A stretch of 64,000 nucleotides of DNA, taken from contig CAVWNY010000008.1 of NCBI GenBank assembly GCA_963756545.1, positions 372,001-436,000 on the forward strand, written 5' to 3'. Source of the stretch: DATFDN01 sp963756545 (GTDB taxonomy: Bacteria > Pseudomonadota > Alphaproteobacteria > Acetobacterales > Acetobacteraceae). The position numbers were made by a program, and so were the translations under genes. Of this stretch, positions 24,927 to 33,277 are shown one piece after another; positions within the stretch are counted from its first letter, which is position 1; each line of letters begins with the position of its first letter. A model generated the notes under the pieces. It did no database searches. It saw only the letters and a list, made by a program, of their open reading frames with translations, and was not told the DNA's origin.

Positions 24927-26189
24927 ATGAAAGACATCACCGAGCCCGGGCTGGGCCGGCGCACGCTTGTCAAGGCTGGAGTTTCGCTCGGCGCGATCGC
25001 GTTGGCGGCCCCGCCGATCATCAAGGCGCGCGGCGAGGAGCCGGTCAAGCTCGGCTTCATCGATCCGCTCACCGGAATCTACTCGGCCTTCGCGCAGTCC
25101 GAGGTGGATGGCGCCAAGCTGGCGGTGGATGTCATCAACAAGCAGAAGAACGGCATCCTCGGCCGCCCGGTGGAGCTGCTGGTCGAGGACTCCGCCAACG
25201 ACGTCGGGACCGGCGTGCAGAAGGCGCAGAAGCTCATCAACCGGGACAAGGTGAATGCGATCTTCGGCGACGTGAACTCCGGCATCGCCTATGCGCTGAC
25301 GCAGGTCACCAACGAGCACAAGATTCTCCAGATCGTGCCGGGCGGGCACACCGACCCGATCACCGGCAAGGATTGCAAGTGGAACGTGTTCCGCGTCTGC
25401 AACACCACCAGCATGGACGCCAACGCGGTCTCCGGCGACCTCATCAAGAAATTCGGCAAGAAATGGTATTTCATCACGCCGGACTACGCCTACGGCCAGA
25501 CCTTGCAGGCGGCTTTCGTCAAGAACCTGAAGGAAGCTGGGGGCGAGTACCAGGGCGACATGCTGCCGCTCGCCACGAGCGACTTCTCGGCCAGCCTCAT
25601 CAAGGCGCGAGCCTACAAGCCCAACGTGCTGCTGAACAACATGGGCGGCCTATCCCAGGTCAACTGCATGAATCAGTTCGTGCAGTTCGGCATGACCAAG
25701 GATATGGCGCTCGGCGGCGCGCTGTATGAGTTGGAGTCGCTGCTTTCGGTGCCGCAATCGGCGCTGACCGGCTGGTGGACTTACGAATGGTGGTGGAACC
25801 AGCCCGGTGTTGCCGACGCGGCGACGTTCAACCAAGCCATCATGAAGACGTACAACAAGCCGGCCGCCTCGGCGCGCAACTGGTTCGGCTGGGTCTCGAT
25901 CCACGCCGTCAAGCTCGCCGCCGAGAAGGCGAAGAGTCTCGACGCCATCAAGATGTCCAAGGCGCTCGAGGACGAACCGCTGCCCGACGACGTGAAATGC
26001 CAGAAGGGGCCGGTGTCGTTCCGCGCGGGCGATCATCAGCTGATGTCCCATATCTTCGTCGGCACCCCGCATCCGGCGGAGGGCGGCAATCCGGCCAACC
26101 TCGTCACCGTCCAGGACATCGTTCCCGGCGAGAAGGCAGACATGTCGGTGGCGGAAACCGGGTGTCACATGACCTGGCCGACCGCGTAG
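24927..26189 (+). CDS. ABC transporter substrate-binding protein (Liv/amide type)
   Basis: A 420-residue periplasmic protein with a twin-arginine-like signal (LGRRTLVKAGVSLG, cleavage near residue 35). The mature part opens VKLGFIDPLTGIYSAFAQSE and contains WYFITPDYAYGQTLQ, fitting the type-1 binding proteins of amide/branched-chain-amino-acid systems. GGGAGACGACC precedes ATG 24927. The transport genes follow after a family-A repeat. Ligand unknown. Confidence 0.9.
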   Translation: MKDITEPGLGRRTLVKAGVSLGAIALAAPPIIKARGEEPVKLGFIDPLTGIYSAFAQSEVDGAKLAVDVINKQKNGILGRPVELLVEDSANDVGTGVQKAQKLINRDKVNAIFGDVNSGIAYALTQVTNEHKILQIVPGGHTDPITGKDCKWNVFRVCNTTSMDANAVSGDLIKKFGKKWYFITPDYAYGQTLQAAFVKNLKEAGGEYQGDMLPLATSDFSASLIKARAYKPNVLLNNMGGLSQVNCMNQFVQFGMTKDMALGGALYELESLLSVPQSALTGWWTYEWWWNQPGVADAATFNQAIMKTYNKPAASARNWFGWVSIHAVKLAAEKAKSLDAIKMSKALEDEPLPDDVKCQKGPVSFRAGDHQLMSHIFVGTPHPAEGGNPANLVTVQDIVPGEKADMSVAETGCHMTWPTA

Positions 26190-26223
26190 GCGGATTCTTC
26201 CTAGGCCCCGGGCCGCTGCATGG

Positions 26224-26313
26224 ACCGTCATGGCCGGGCTTGGCCCGGCCACCCACGTCTTTGGTGGTCGCTAGCAAAGACGTGGGTGCTCGACCTTCGC
26301 CGAGCATGACGGT
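26224..26313. repeat. Family-A palindromic repeat, copy 3
   Basis: ACCGTCATGGCCGGGC ... GAGCATGACGGT with inner arms CCACGTCTTT/AAAGACGTGG. It lies between the binding-protein and permease genes of one operon. Confidence 0.88.
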
Positions 26314-26372
26314 GGTCAGGGGCAGTGGCGTGGGGAGGTCGAAGAAAAGACGAAACGCCTCGGAGACGCGAT

Positions 26373-27242
26373 TTGCTCACCCTCATCCTCTTTAACGTCT
26401 TCAACGGCGTGATCATCGGGCTGTTCTACGTGCTGATGGCGTTGGGGCTGGCGATGATCCTCAACCTCAGCGGCGTGATCAACTTCGCCCATGGCAACTT
26501 CCTCGCCCTCGGCGGCTATTTCGCGTTCGTGCTGATCCCCTATGTCGGGTTCTGGGCGGCGCTGGTCATCTCGCCGCTGATCGTGGGCGCGATCGGGCTG
26601 ATCCTGGAACGCACGATCATCCGCCCGCTCTATCCGCGCGACCCGGTGTACAGCCTGCTGCTGACGTTCGGCCTCGCCTTCATCATCCAGGACATCTGCC
26701 GCACCGTCTGGGGGCCGACCGGCCTGCCGCTGACGCCGCCGGCCAGCATCAACCAGCCGATCAGCAGCCAGTTCTTCTTCCTCACCGGGTATCGCCTGTT
26801 CATCATCGGCATCGTCGTCGTGGTGGTCGCGGCGCTGTTCCTGTTTCTGCGTTATTCGCGCATGGGCATGCGGATCCGCGCCGGCACGCTTGACCTGGAG
26901 ACGGTGGCGGCACTCGGGATCAACGTGGGCCTGCTGCGCTCCCTCAACTTCGGCGTCGGCATCTTCCTCGCCGGCCTCGCCGGGGTTCTGGCGGGCGGGC
27001 AGATCGGCCTCAATCCCAACATGGGCGACGATCTGCTGCTGCCGGCCTTCATCGCCATCATCGTGGGCGGCGTCGGCAGCCTGATCGGCACCCTGATCGG
27101 CGGCATCCTCATCGGCGTGGCGGCGGCGATCACCACCGTGTTCTACCCCGCCGCCAGCGAGGTGGTGATCTATCTCATCATGATCCTGGTGCTGCTGATC
27201 CGGCCTCGCGGGCTGCTGGGCGAGGAAGGGATGATGACGTGA
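26373..27242 (+). CDS. livH: ABC permease, LivH family
   Basis: A 289-residue membrane protein with NLSGVINFAHGNFLALGGYF (the LivH signature) and a terminal IIVGGVGSLIGTLIGG. No ATG fits; TTG 26373 is preceded by GGAG at 26362-26365, whereas an upstream ATG (26325) would add 16 hydrophilic residues abutting the repeat. It overlaps livM by four bases (GTGA). Confidence 0.9.
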   Translation: MLTLILFNVFNGVIIGLFYVLMALGLAMILNLSGVINFAHGNFLALGGYFAFVLIPYVGFWAALVISPLIVGAIGLILERTIIRPLYPRDPVYSLLLTFGLAFIIQDICRTVWGPTGLPLTPPASINQPISSQFFFLTGYRLFIIGIVVVVVAALFLFLRYSRMGMRIRAGTLDLETVAALGINVGLLRSLNFGVGIFLAGLAGVLAGGQIGLNPNMGDDLLLPAFIAIIVGGVGSLIGTLIGGILIGVAAAITTVFYPAASEVVIYLIMILVLLIRPRGLLGEEGMMT

Positions 27243-28222
27243 GCACGACCACGATCGGCGAGGCCTTCCAGCGCCGGCCCAGCTATCGGAACCGGCTATC
27301 GCTCCTGCTCATCTGGGTGGTCCTGCTGACCGTCCCCCTCTGGCTGCCGGCCATCGGCGGCTACACCTCGCTCGCCGGGCGCATCCTGGTGTTCGGCCTC
27401 GCCGCCATGGGGCTGAATTTCCTGTTGGGCTTCACCGGCGTGATGTCGTTCGGCCATGCCGCGTATTTCGGGCTGGGCGCCTATGGCTGCGGGCTGACGC
27501 TCAAATACCTTGCCAACAGCACGCCGCTCGCCATCCTCATCGGCACCCTGGTCGGCACGCTCGGCGGCTCGCTGTTCGGCGCCCTGATCGTGCGGCGCAA
27601 GGGCGTCTATTTTGCCATGTTAACGATCGCCTTCGGCCAGATATGCTACTATGTCGCCTATACCTGGAACAACTTAACCGGCGGCTACGACGGGCTGCGC
27701 GGCTTTCAGCGCCAGCCGATTGATTTCGGCGCGTTCGTGATCGACATCCAGAACAACGTGAACGTCTTCTACTACTTCATCCTCGCCGTGTTCGCCGTCT
27801 GTGTCGGTCTCATGGCGCTGCTGCTGCGCTCACCGTTCGGCCGCACGCTGATCGCGATCCGAGAGAACGAGCGGCGCGCGCGCTTCCTCGGCATTCCCGT
27901 CGAGCGGCATGTCTGGCTGTCGTTCACCATCTCGACGTTCTTCACCTCGATCGCCGGGGCGCTCTACGCCCTGGTCAACAACTTCGCCGACCCGACGACG
28001 ATGTTCTACATCATCTCGGGCGATCTCGTGATCATGGCGGTGATGGGCGGGATGCGCTCGTTCTGGGGACCCCTCATCGGGGCGGCGATTTTCGTCGTGT
28101 TGCAGGACTACATCTCGTCGGCGACCGTGAACTGGATGAGCTTTGTAGGTCTGATCTTCGTCGTTGTTGTGCTGTTCTTCCCGCGCGGCGTGCTCGGCTA
28201 CCTGCGGCGGATCCCCCTATGA
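27239..28222 (+). CDS. livM: ABC permease, LivM family
   Basis: A 327-residue permease with NFLLGFTGVMSFGHAAYFGL, the LivM signature, and IAIRENERRARFLGI, the cytoplasmic coupling segment. GTG 27239 overlaps the livH stop and its own stop overlaps livG (ATGA). Confidence 0.92.
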   Translation: MSTTTIGEAFQRRPSYRNRLSLLLIWVVLLTVPLWLPAIGGYTSLAGRILVFGLAAMGLNFLLGFTGVMSFGHAAYFGLGAYGCGLTLKYLANSTPLAILIGTLVGTLGGSLFGALIVRRKGVYFAMLTIAFGQICYYVAYTWNNLTGGYDGLRGFQRQPIDFGAFVIDIQNNVNVFYYFILAVFAVCVGLMALLLRSPFGRTLIAIRENERRARFLGIPVERHVWLSFTISTFFTSIAGALYALVNNFADPTTMFYIISGDLVIMAVMGGMRSFWGPLIGAAIFVVLQDYISSATVNWMSFVGLIFVVVVLFFPRGVLGYLRRIPL

Positions 28223-28971
28223 GCCTGCTGGAGATTCGCGCTGCCACCAAGGCGTTCGGCAGCCTGGTCGCGGTCGATGCCGTGTCGCTCACGGTGGGCA
28301 GCGGCGAGCTGCGCGCCATCATCGGCCCCAACGGCGCCGGCAAGACGACGTTCTTTAACCTGATCACCGGGTTCTTTCCGCCGACATCGGGGCAGATCCT
28401 GCTGGACGGCCGCGACATCACGCGCGCGAACGCGACCCGGCGCGTTCACATGGGGCTGGCGCGCACCTTCCAGGTGACGGAAATCTTCCCGGAGCTGTCG
28501 GTGCGCGAGAATGCCCAGATCGCGGTGGAGGTGGCGACCGGCTTCCGCTTGCGGCCCTGGATCAGCCGCGCGGAGGCGGCGCGGGTGCGCGATCGGATCG
28601 ACGAGCTGCTGCGCGCCACCGGCCTGACCGCCCAGTCCGGCAGGCTGGTGGGCGAGCTGTCGCACGGCGACCAGCGCGCCGCCGAAATCGCGATGGCGTT
28701 GGCGCTGCGCCCGCGCATCCTGCTGCTCGACGAGCCGACGGCGGGGATGGGCGAGCAGGAGACCTATCAGATCGCGCGTTTGATCCGCCGCCTGCACAAG
28801 CAGAGCGGCTACACGATCGTGCTGATCGAGCACGATATGCGCGTGGTGTTCAACCTCGCGGACCGCATCATGGTCCTGGATCAGGGTCGGCCCCTCGCCG
28901 AGGGCACGCCCGAGGAGATCGCCGCCAATCCGGCGGTGCAGACGGCGTATCTGGGTACGGCCGAGGCATGA
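28219..28971 (+). CDS. livG: ABC ATPase, LivG family
   Basis: A 250-residue ATPase with Walker A GPNGAGKTT, the LivG motif GLARTFQVTEIF, signature LSHGDQRAAEIAMAL and Walker B ILLLDEPTAGM. Cytoplasmic partner of LivF; coupled to livM by a four-base overlap. Confidence 0.93.
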   Translation: MSLLEIRAATKAFGSLVAVDAVSLTVGSGELRAIIGPNGAGKTTFFNLITGFFPPTSGQILLDGRDITRANATRRVHMGLARTFQVTEIFPELSVRENAQIAVEVATGFRLRPWISRAEAARVRDRIDELLRATGLTAQSGRLVGELSHGDQRAAEIAMALALRPRILLLDEPTAGMGEQETYQIARLIRRLHKQSGYTIVLIEHDMRVVFNLADRIMVLDQGRPLAEGTPEEIAANPAVQTAYLGTAEA

Positions 28972-29022
28972 GGGATTGGCGGGCATCATCATGACGGTGT
29001 TGGAATGGGAAGCCTCGCTGCC

Positions 29023-29757
29023 ATGAGCGCGCTCACCGCCGAGGGCCTGAACACCTATTACGGCAAGAGCCACATCCTGCACGATGTCGGGTTGGATGTT
29101 CCCGAAGGGCGGATCACCACGCTCCTGGGCCGCAACGGCGCCGGCAAGACCACCACGCTGCGCAGCCTCGTCGGCCTGACGCCAGCGCGCACGGGTCGCG
29201 TGACCCTCTTCGGCCGCGACACCACCCGACTGGCGCCCTATCGAATCGCGGCACTCGGCGTCGGCTACGTGCCCGAGGGACGCAAGATCTTTCCCAACCT
29301 CACGGTCCACGACAACCTTCGCGTGCCGCTGGAGCGCCCCGGCCCGTGGACGATCGCGCGCGTGTACGAGCTGTTCCCCCGTCTGCACGAGCGGCGGGAA
29401 AATCGCGGCCGCCAGCTCTCGGGGGGCGAGCAGGAGATGCTGTCGATCGCCCGCGCGCTGCTGCTCAACCCGAAGCTCCTGATCCTGGACGAACCTTCCC
29501 AGGGCCTGGCGCCGCTGATCGTCCGCGAGGTGTTTCGCGTGGTGGCGCGGATGCGTGAGGAGGGGATGTCGGTGTTGCTGGTCGAGCAGAACGTGCGCGC
29601 CAGTTTGGAGGTGGCGGACCGAGCCTACGTGCTGGACCACGGGCAGATGGTCTGGTCCGGCCCGGCGGCAGAGTTGGCCGGCGACGAGGAGCGGATTCAG
29701 GCGCTGGCCGGGGCGTCGGCCGAGCAGTGGTCGTTGGACGAGGTGCTGGCGGGGTAG
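29023..29757 (+). CDS. livF: ABC ATPase, LivF family
   Basis: A 244-residue ATPase with Walker A GRNGAGKTT, GYVPEGRKIF, signature LSGGEQEML and Walker B LLILDEPSQGL. It follows livG by 51 bases, the largest gap in the permease/ATPase part of the operon. ATG 29023 is favoured; ATG 29005 in the same frame is possible. Confidence 0.92.
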   Translation: MSALTAEGLNTYYGKSHILHDVGLDVPEGRITTLLGRNGAGKTTTLRSLVGLTPARTGRVTLFGRDTTRLAPYRIAALGVGYVPEGRKIFPNLTVHDNLRVPLERPGPWTIARVYELFPRLHERRENRGRQLSGGEQEMLSIARALLLNPKLLILDEPSQGLAPLIVREVFRVVARMREEGMSVLLVEQNVRASLEVADRAYVLDHGQMVWSGPAAELAGDEERIQALAGASAEQWSLDEVLAG

Positions 29758-29824
29758 GAGCCTCTCGCGTGGAAACGAATCGTTTAGGATAGGTGTTGCA
29801 CCCTGGCCGCGGAGGACCGTTCCG

Positions 29825-31174
29825 CTGCCCGACCTCGCCCGCCTGCGTCTGCCCGATCCGGCCGGGCTTCTTCTTCTCGGATTCCTGCTCGCGGGGGCCG
29901 GGTGCGCGATGCTGGCGCCCGCGTTCTATGGGACGCTGCTGGCGGCGGCGGGCGCGCTAGGCGCCGCGGTGCTGATCTGGCGCCACACCGAGGCCGTCAG
30001 CTCGGTGTGGCTGGTCGTGGCCGCCTGTACCTTGGAGATGACGCTGTCCGACCTGCTCGGGCCGAGCGCGTACGAGGCGACGATCGCCGCCGTAAAGGCG
30101 GCGGGGCTCGCGCTGGCGGTGGTCTGTGTGCTGCGCTATGGTCCGCGCCTCGATCCGTTCAACCCGGCCTGGGCATTCGGCGCGATGTTCGTCGTCGGCG
30201 TCGCGCACGGGCTGCATCCGGGGCTGACGATGGGCGAGAGCCTGCGCTCCCTCGTTGGATCGGCCGCGCCCTATGTGTTCACGTTCAGCCGCCTGTCCCG
30301 GCGCTGGGCGCGCGCGATGATCCGCGCCACGCAATGGGCGCCGCTGGCCTCGGTCGCGGGCGGCGCCTGCCTCGCCCTGATCGGCCTGCGTCCATTGTTC
30401 GTGGAGTCCGGCGGCCTGCGGCTGGCGGCGCTCGGCCATCCGGCATTCCTGGCCGGCGCGTCCTTGGCTGCGCTGTACGCCTGTCTCGTCGAACTGTACC
30501 GCGCCGGCCGGCGGCGCGATCTGGCGCTGCTGGCCGCGAACGGGGCGATCCTGCTCCTGACCGGCGCCCGAGCGCCCCTGGTGTATGGCGCGGCAGTCGT
30601 GCTGGTGACCCTGGCCTTCGTGTCCTCGCCCGCCATGCCACGACGTCGGCGGGTTCCGCTCCTGCTGGCGTGCGCCACTTCCGTGCCGGTGCTGGTGGTG
30701 GGCGCTGACGCGCTCGCCGGGCTGCGCGTGTTCAATCTGCTGCTGGGCGACGCCGCCGACCTCAGCGGGCGGGAGGAGCTATGGCCGTATTTCGAACAGG
30801 CGGCGGGCAGCTCGCCCTGGTTCGGCTGGGGCGTCGGCGCGGGAAACGTCGTCGTGCCGCAGGACAGCGCCGTGGTCCGGCTCATGCACACCTGGGCGGC
30901 GCACAACGAGTGGCTGCGGATTCTCGTCGAGGGCGGCCAGGTCGGCCGCGCCGCGCTGGTTGCGCTGTTCGCGCTGTGGTGCTGGCATCACACGCGTCGG
31001 CTGGCCCGCGCGGAGCGCGCCATCATGCGGCTGGTATTCGTCGCGTTCGCGTGTCATGCGTGCACCGATAACGTGCTGATCTCGACGTCGGCCTGCGTGC
31101 TGTTCGCCTTCTGCGCCGCCGTGTTCGCGCGCGGCGCGCTGGAATCCGAAGCGGCGCACCGCGAATCGGGATAG
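29825..31174 (+). CDS. O-antigen ligase/polymerase-like membrane protein
   Basis: About 449 residues with ten or more hydrophobic segments and a Wzy_C-type loop: SGREELWPYFEQA, SSPWFGWGVGAGN and TWAAHNEWLRILVEGGQ. Such proteins ligate or polymerise glycans on lipid carriers at the periplasmic face. The frame has no ATG, GTG or TTG between the livF stop and ATG 29909; a GGAGG at 29811-29815 precedes CTG 29825, which would keep the first membrane segment. A start at ATG 29909 (421 residues) is the conservative alternative. Confidence 0.75.
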   Translation: MPDLARLRLPDPAGLLLLGFLLAGAGCAMLAPAFYGTLLAAAGALGAAVLIWRHTEAVSSVWLVVAACTLEMTLSDLLGPSAYEATIAAVKAAGLALAVVCVLRYGPRLDPFNPAWAFGAMFVVGVAHGLHPGLTMGESLRSLVGSAAPYVFTFSRLSRRWARAMIRATQWAPLASVAGGACLALIGLRPLFVESGGLRLAALGHPAFLAGASLAALYACLVELYRAGRRRDLALLAANGAILLLTGARAPLVYGAAVVLVTLAFVSSPAMPRRRRVPLLLACATSVPVLVVGADALAGLRVFNLLLGDAADLSGREELWPYFEQAAGSSPWFGWGVGAGNVVVPQDSAVVRLMHTWAAHNEWLRILVEGGQVGRAALVALFALWCWHHTRRLARAERAIMRLVFVAFACHACTDNVLISTSACVLFAFCAAVFARGALESEAAHRESG

Positions 31175-31203
31175 GCACCCGCCATCCGGAGCCGCCCGTC
31201 GCC

Positions 31204-32169
31204 ATGCGCCTGCTTCGCCTCATTCCGGTCCTGCTCGCCGCCGCCATGCCGCTGCCGGCCGCCGCCGCGGGCATCGCCTTCGTGCTCAACTCCGGCGCGG
31301 CGTCGATCAGCCTGATCGACATGGGCACGCAAAAGGAGCTGTCCCGCATCCCCGCCCTGCGCGAGCCGCATCACTGGGCGCTGTCGCCGGACGGGCGATC
31401 GCTCGTCGTGGGCGATTCCGCCGGCAACGCGCTCCTGCTGCTCGATCCCTCTACCGGCGCACTGCAACGGCGCGTCACGGTCGCCGACCCCTACCAGCTC
31501 GGCTACAGTCCGGATGGCAAGTTGCTGGTGGTCAATGGCCTCGCCCGCAACCAGGTGGACGTGTACCAGGCGGGCACGTTCCGACTGGTGAAGCGGTTCC
31601 CGGTTCGCTCCATGCCGAGCCACTTGGCGTTCGCGCCCGATTCGTCGCGAGTGTTCGTCACCTTGCAGGGCACCAACCGGCTGGTCGCGTACGACCTGAA
31701 AGCGATGCGCGCGTTGTGGGATGTCCCCGTGGGCAGCACGCCGGCGGGCGTGCTGTGGCACGACGGGAAACTGCTGGTGGCCGACATGGGCACCGATCAT
31801 CTGGTAGAGGTCGATCCGGCCGACGGGCAAGTGCTGGCCCGGATCGTCACCGGCAAGGGCGCGCACAACCTGTTCCTCTCGCCCGATGGCCGCGCGATCT
31901 GGGTGAACAACCGTGTTGCCGGCACGACGGAGGAGCTGGATGCCAAGTCGCTCGCGCCGATCCGCACCTTCCATATCAGCGGCGGTCCGGACGATCTCGC
32001 CTTCGCGCCCGACGGCAAGCTGTGGATCACCCGCCGGTTCGCCGAATCCGTCGCGGTGCTCGACCCTGCCAGCGGCGAAGTGACGATGATCCCGGCCGGT
32101 CGCTCGCCGCACGGCATCTTCCTCAATCCCAACGCGCCGACGCCGGCGAGGCTCGCTGCGGAAGGCTGA
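31204..32169 (+). CDS. Secreted YVTN-type beta-propeller protein
   Basis: A 321-residue protein with a Sec signal peptide (MRLLRLIPVLLAAAMPLPAA, cleavage near residue 22). It contains successive propeller blades: HWALSPDGRSLVVGD, YQLGYSPDGKLLVVNG, SHLAFAPDSSRVFVT and LFLSPDGRAIWVNN. This WD40/YVTN seven-blade-like fold acts in the periplasm or outside the cell, usually as a binding platform. The sterol desaturase gene follows one base after its stop. Confidence 0.85.
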   Translation: MRLLRLIPVLLAAAMPLPAAAAGIAFVLNSGAASISLIDMGTQKELSRIPALREPHHWALSPDGRSLVVGDSAGNALLLLDPSTGALQRRVTVADPYQLGYSPDGKLLVVNGLARNQVDVYQAGTFRLVKRFPVRSMPSHLAFAPDSSRVFVTLQGTNRLVAYDLKAMRALWDVPVGSTPAGVLWHDGKLLVADMGTDHLVEVDPADGQVLARIVTGKGAHNLFLSPDGRAIWVNNRVAGTTEELDAKSLAPIRTFHISGGPDDLAFAPDGKLWITRRFAESVAVLDPASGEVTMIPAGRSPHGIFLNPNAPTPARLAAEG

Positions 32170-32170
32170 G

Positions 32171-33277
32171 ATGGGCGACCCGTTCGACCTCGCGGCCGGT
32201 TGGGTGCAGGAGCACGCGCTTCTGCCGCTGCTCTACGATCTTGGGCTGATGCGGTGGGAGGAGGTGTCGTACGGCTGGGCACTGTTCGCGCTCTACGGCG
32301 TGGCGCAGGTCGTGCTGACCTATGCAATCTGCCTGCCGCTGGAACGCTGGCGTCCGGTGGAGCGATGGCCCGACCGGCGGGCGGTCGCGGTGGATGTGGT
32401 GTACACGCTTATTTCGCGTGTTGGCGTGCTGCCGATCTTTACCTTCGTGCTGTTCTATCAGGCGCAGGTGACGCTGAACGGGTGGATGGCCGATCACGGC
32501 TGGGTGCCACCGATGCTGGAAACGGTCGTTCCCGCCTTGCTCGGCCGTCCCGTCGTCACCTTTTTCTGCTACGCCGTCATCCTCGACGCCGCCGACTACT
32601 GGCGCCACCGCCTGTCGCACCGCTTGCGCTGGTGGTGGGCGCTGCACGCGCTGCACCACGCGCAGGCGCAGATGACGTTCTGGTCCGATGACCGGAATCA
32701 CCTGCTGGACGACATGATCGCCTTCGTCTGGTTCGGCGCGGTCGCGCTGGCGATCGGCGTGCCGCCCTTGCAGTTCCCCCTTCTGGTCCTCGCATTGCGC
32801 TTCATCGAAAGCCTATCGCACGCCAACGCGCGCATCTCGTTCGGCTGGCTGGGCGAGCGCCTCCTGGTCTCGCCGCGCTTCCACCGCGCCCATCACGGCG
32901 TGCTCGCGGCGGGACAGCGGAGCTGCAACTACGGCGCGGTGCTGCCGTGGTGGGACATGCTGTTCGGCACCGCCGACTTCTCGCGCGAGTACGTCCCGAC
33001 CGGCGTGCCGGGGGCCGAGGCGGCGCTGGTGAGCGGCGGCTACCTGCGCCAGCAATGGGCAGGGCTGCGGGGGCTCGCCGCCGCCGCTGGTCGGCGTCGC
33101 CACGTCATACCAACCGCCGTCCTGCGGACTGACCCCCTTCCCAGCCCCTCCCGCAAGGGGAGGGGAGGTCGGTTCGCGCCGCTTGCCTCTCCCTCTCCCC
33201 CTGCGGGAGGGGGCCGGGGGGAGGGGAGCCCCGAGTCAAGACGTTTGGCGATTGAAATTACTGGCCGGTCCAAGTGA
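32171..33277 (+). CDS. Sterol desaturase/fatty acid hydroxylase family protein
   Basis: A 368-residue membrane di-iron enzyme of the desaturase/hydroxylase superfamily. The His clusters are DYWRHRLSHR (HxxxH), HALHHAQ (HxxHH) and FHRAHHG (HxxHH), with several membrane helices. The last 50 or so residues (from about 316) are Pro/Ser/Gly/Arg-rich because the frame reads through a family-B repeat (33110-33250), and the gene now overlaps the convergent propeller gene by 20 bases. The substrate is a membrane lipid or alkyl chain by family; not determined here. Confidence 0.88.
   Translation: MGDPFDLAAGWVQEHALLPLLYDLGLMRWEEVSYGWALFALYGVAQVVLTYAICLPLERWRPVERWPDRRAVAVDVVYTLISRVGVLPIFTFVLFYQAQVTLNGWMADHGWVPPMLETVVPALLGRPVVTFFCYAVILDAADYWRHRLSHRLRWWWALHALHHAQAQMTFWSDDRNHLLDDMIAFVWFGAVALAIGVPPLQFPLLVLALRFIESLSHANARISFGWLGERLLVSPRFHRAHHGVLAAGQRSCNYGAVLPWWDMLFGTADFSREYVPTGVPGAEAALVSGGYLRQQWAGLRGLAAAAGRRRHVIPTAVLRTDPLPSPSRKGRGGRFAPLASPSPPAGGGRGEGSPESRRLAIEITGRSK
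33110..33250. repeat. Family-B palindromic repeat, copy 1
   Basis: CCCTCCCGCAAGGGGAGGGGAGG followed at about 20 bases by a near mirror, CTCTCCCCCTGCGGGAGG and GGGGGGAGGGGAGCC (each read in short pieces). Flanks ACCGCC..CTGACCCC and GTCAAGACGTTTGG are shared with copy 2. Lies inside the 3' end of the desaturase gene. Confidence 0.85.
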
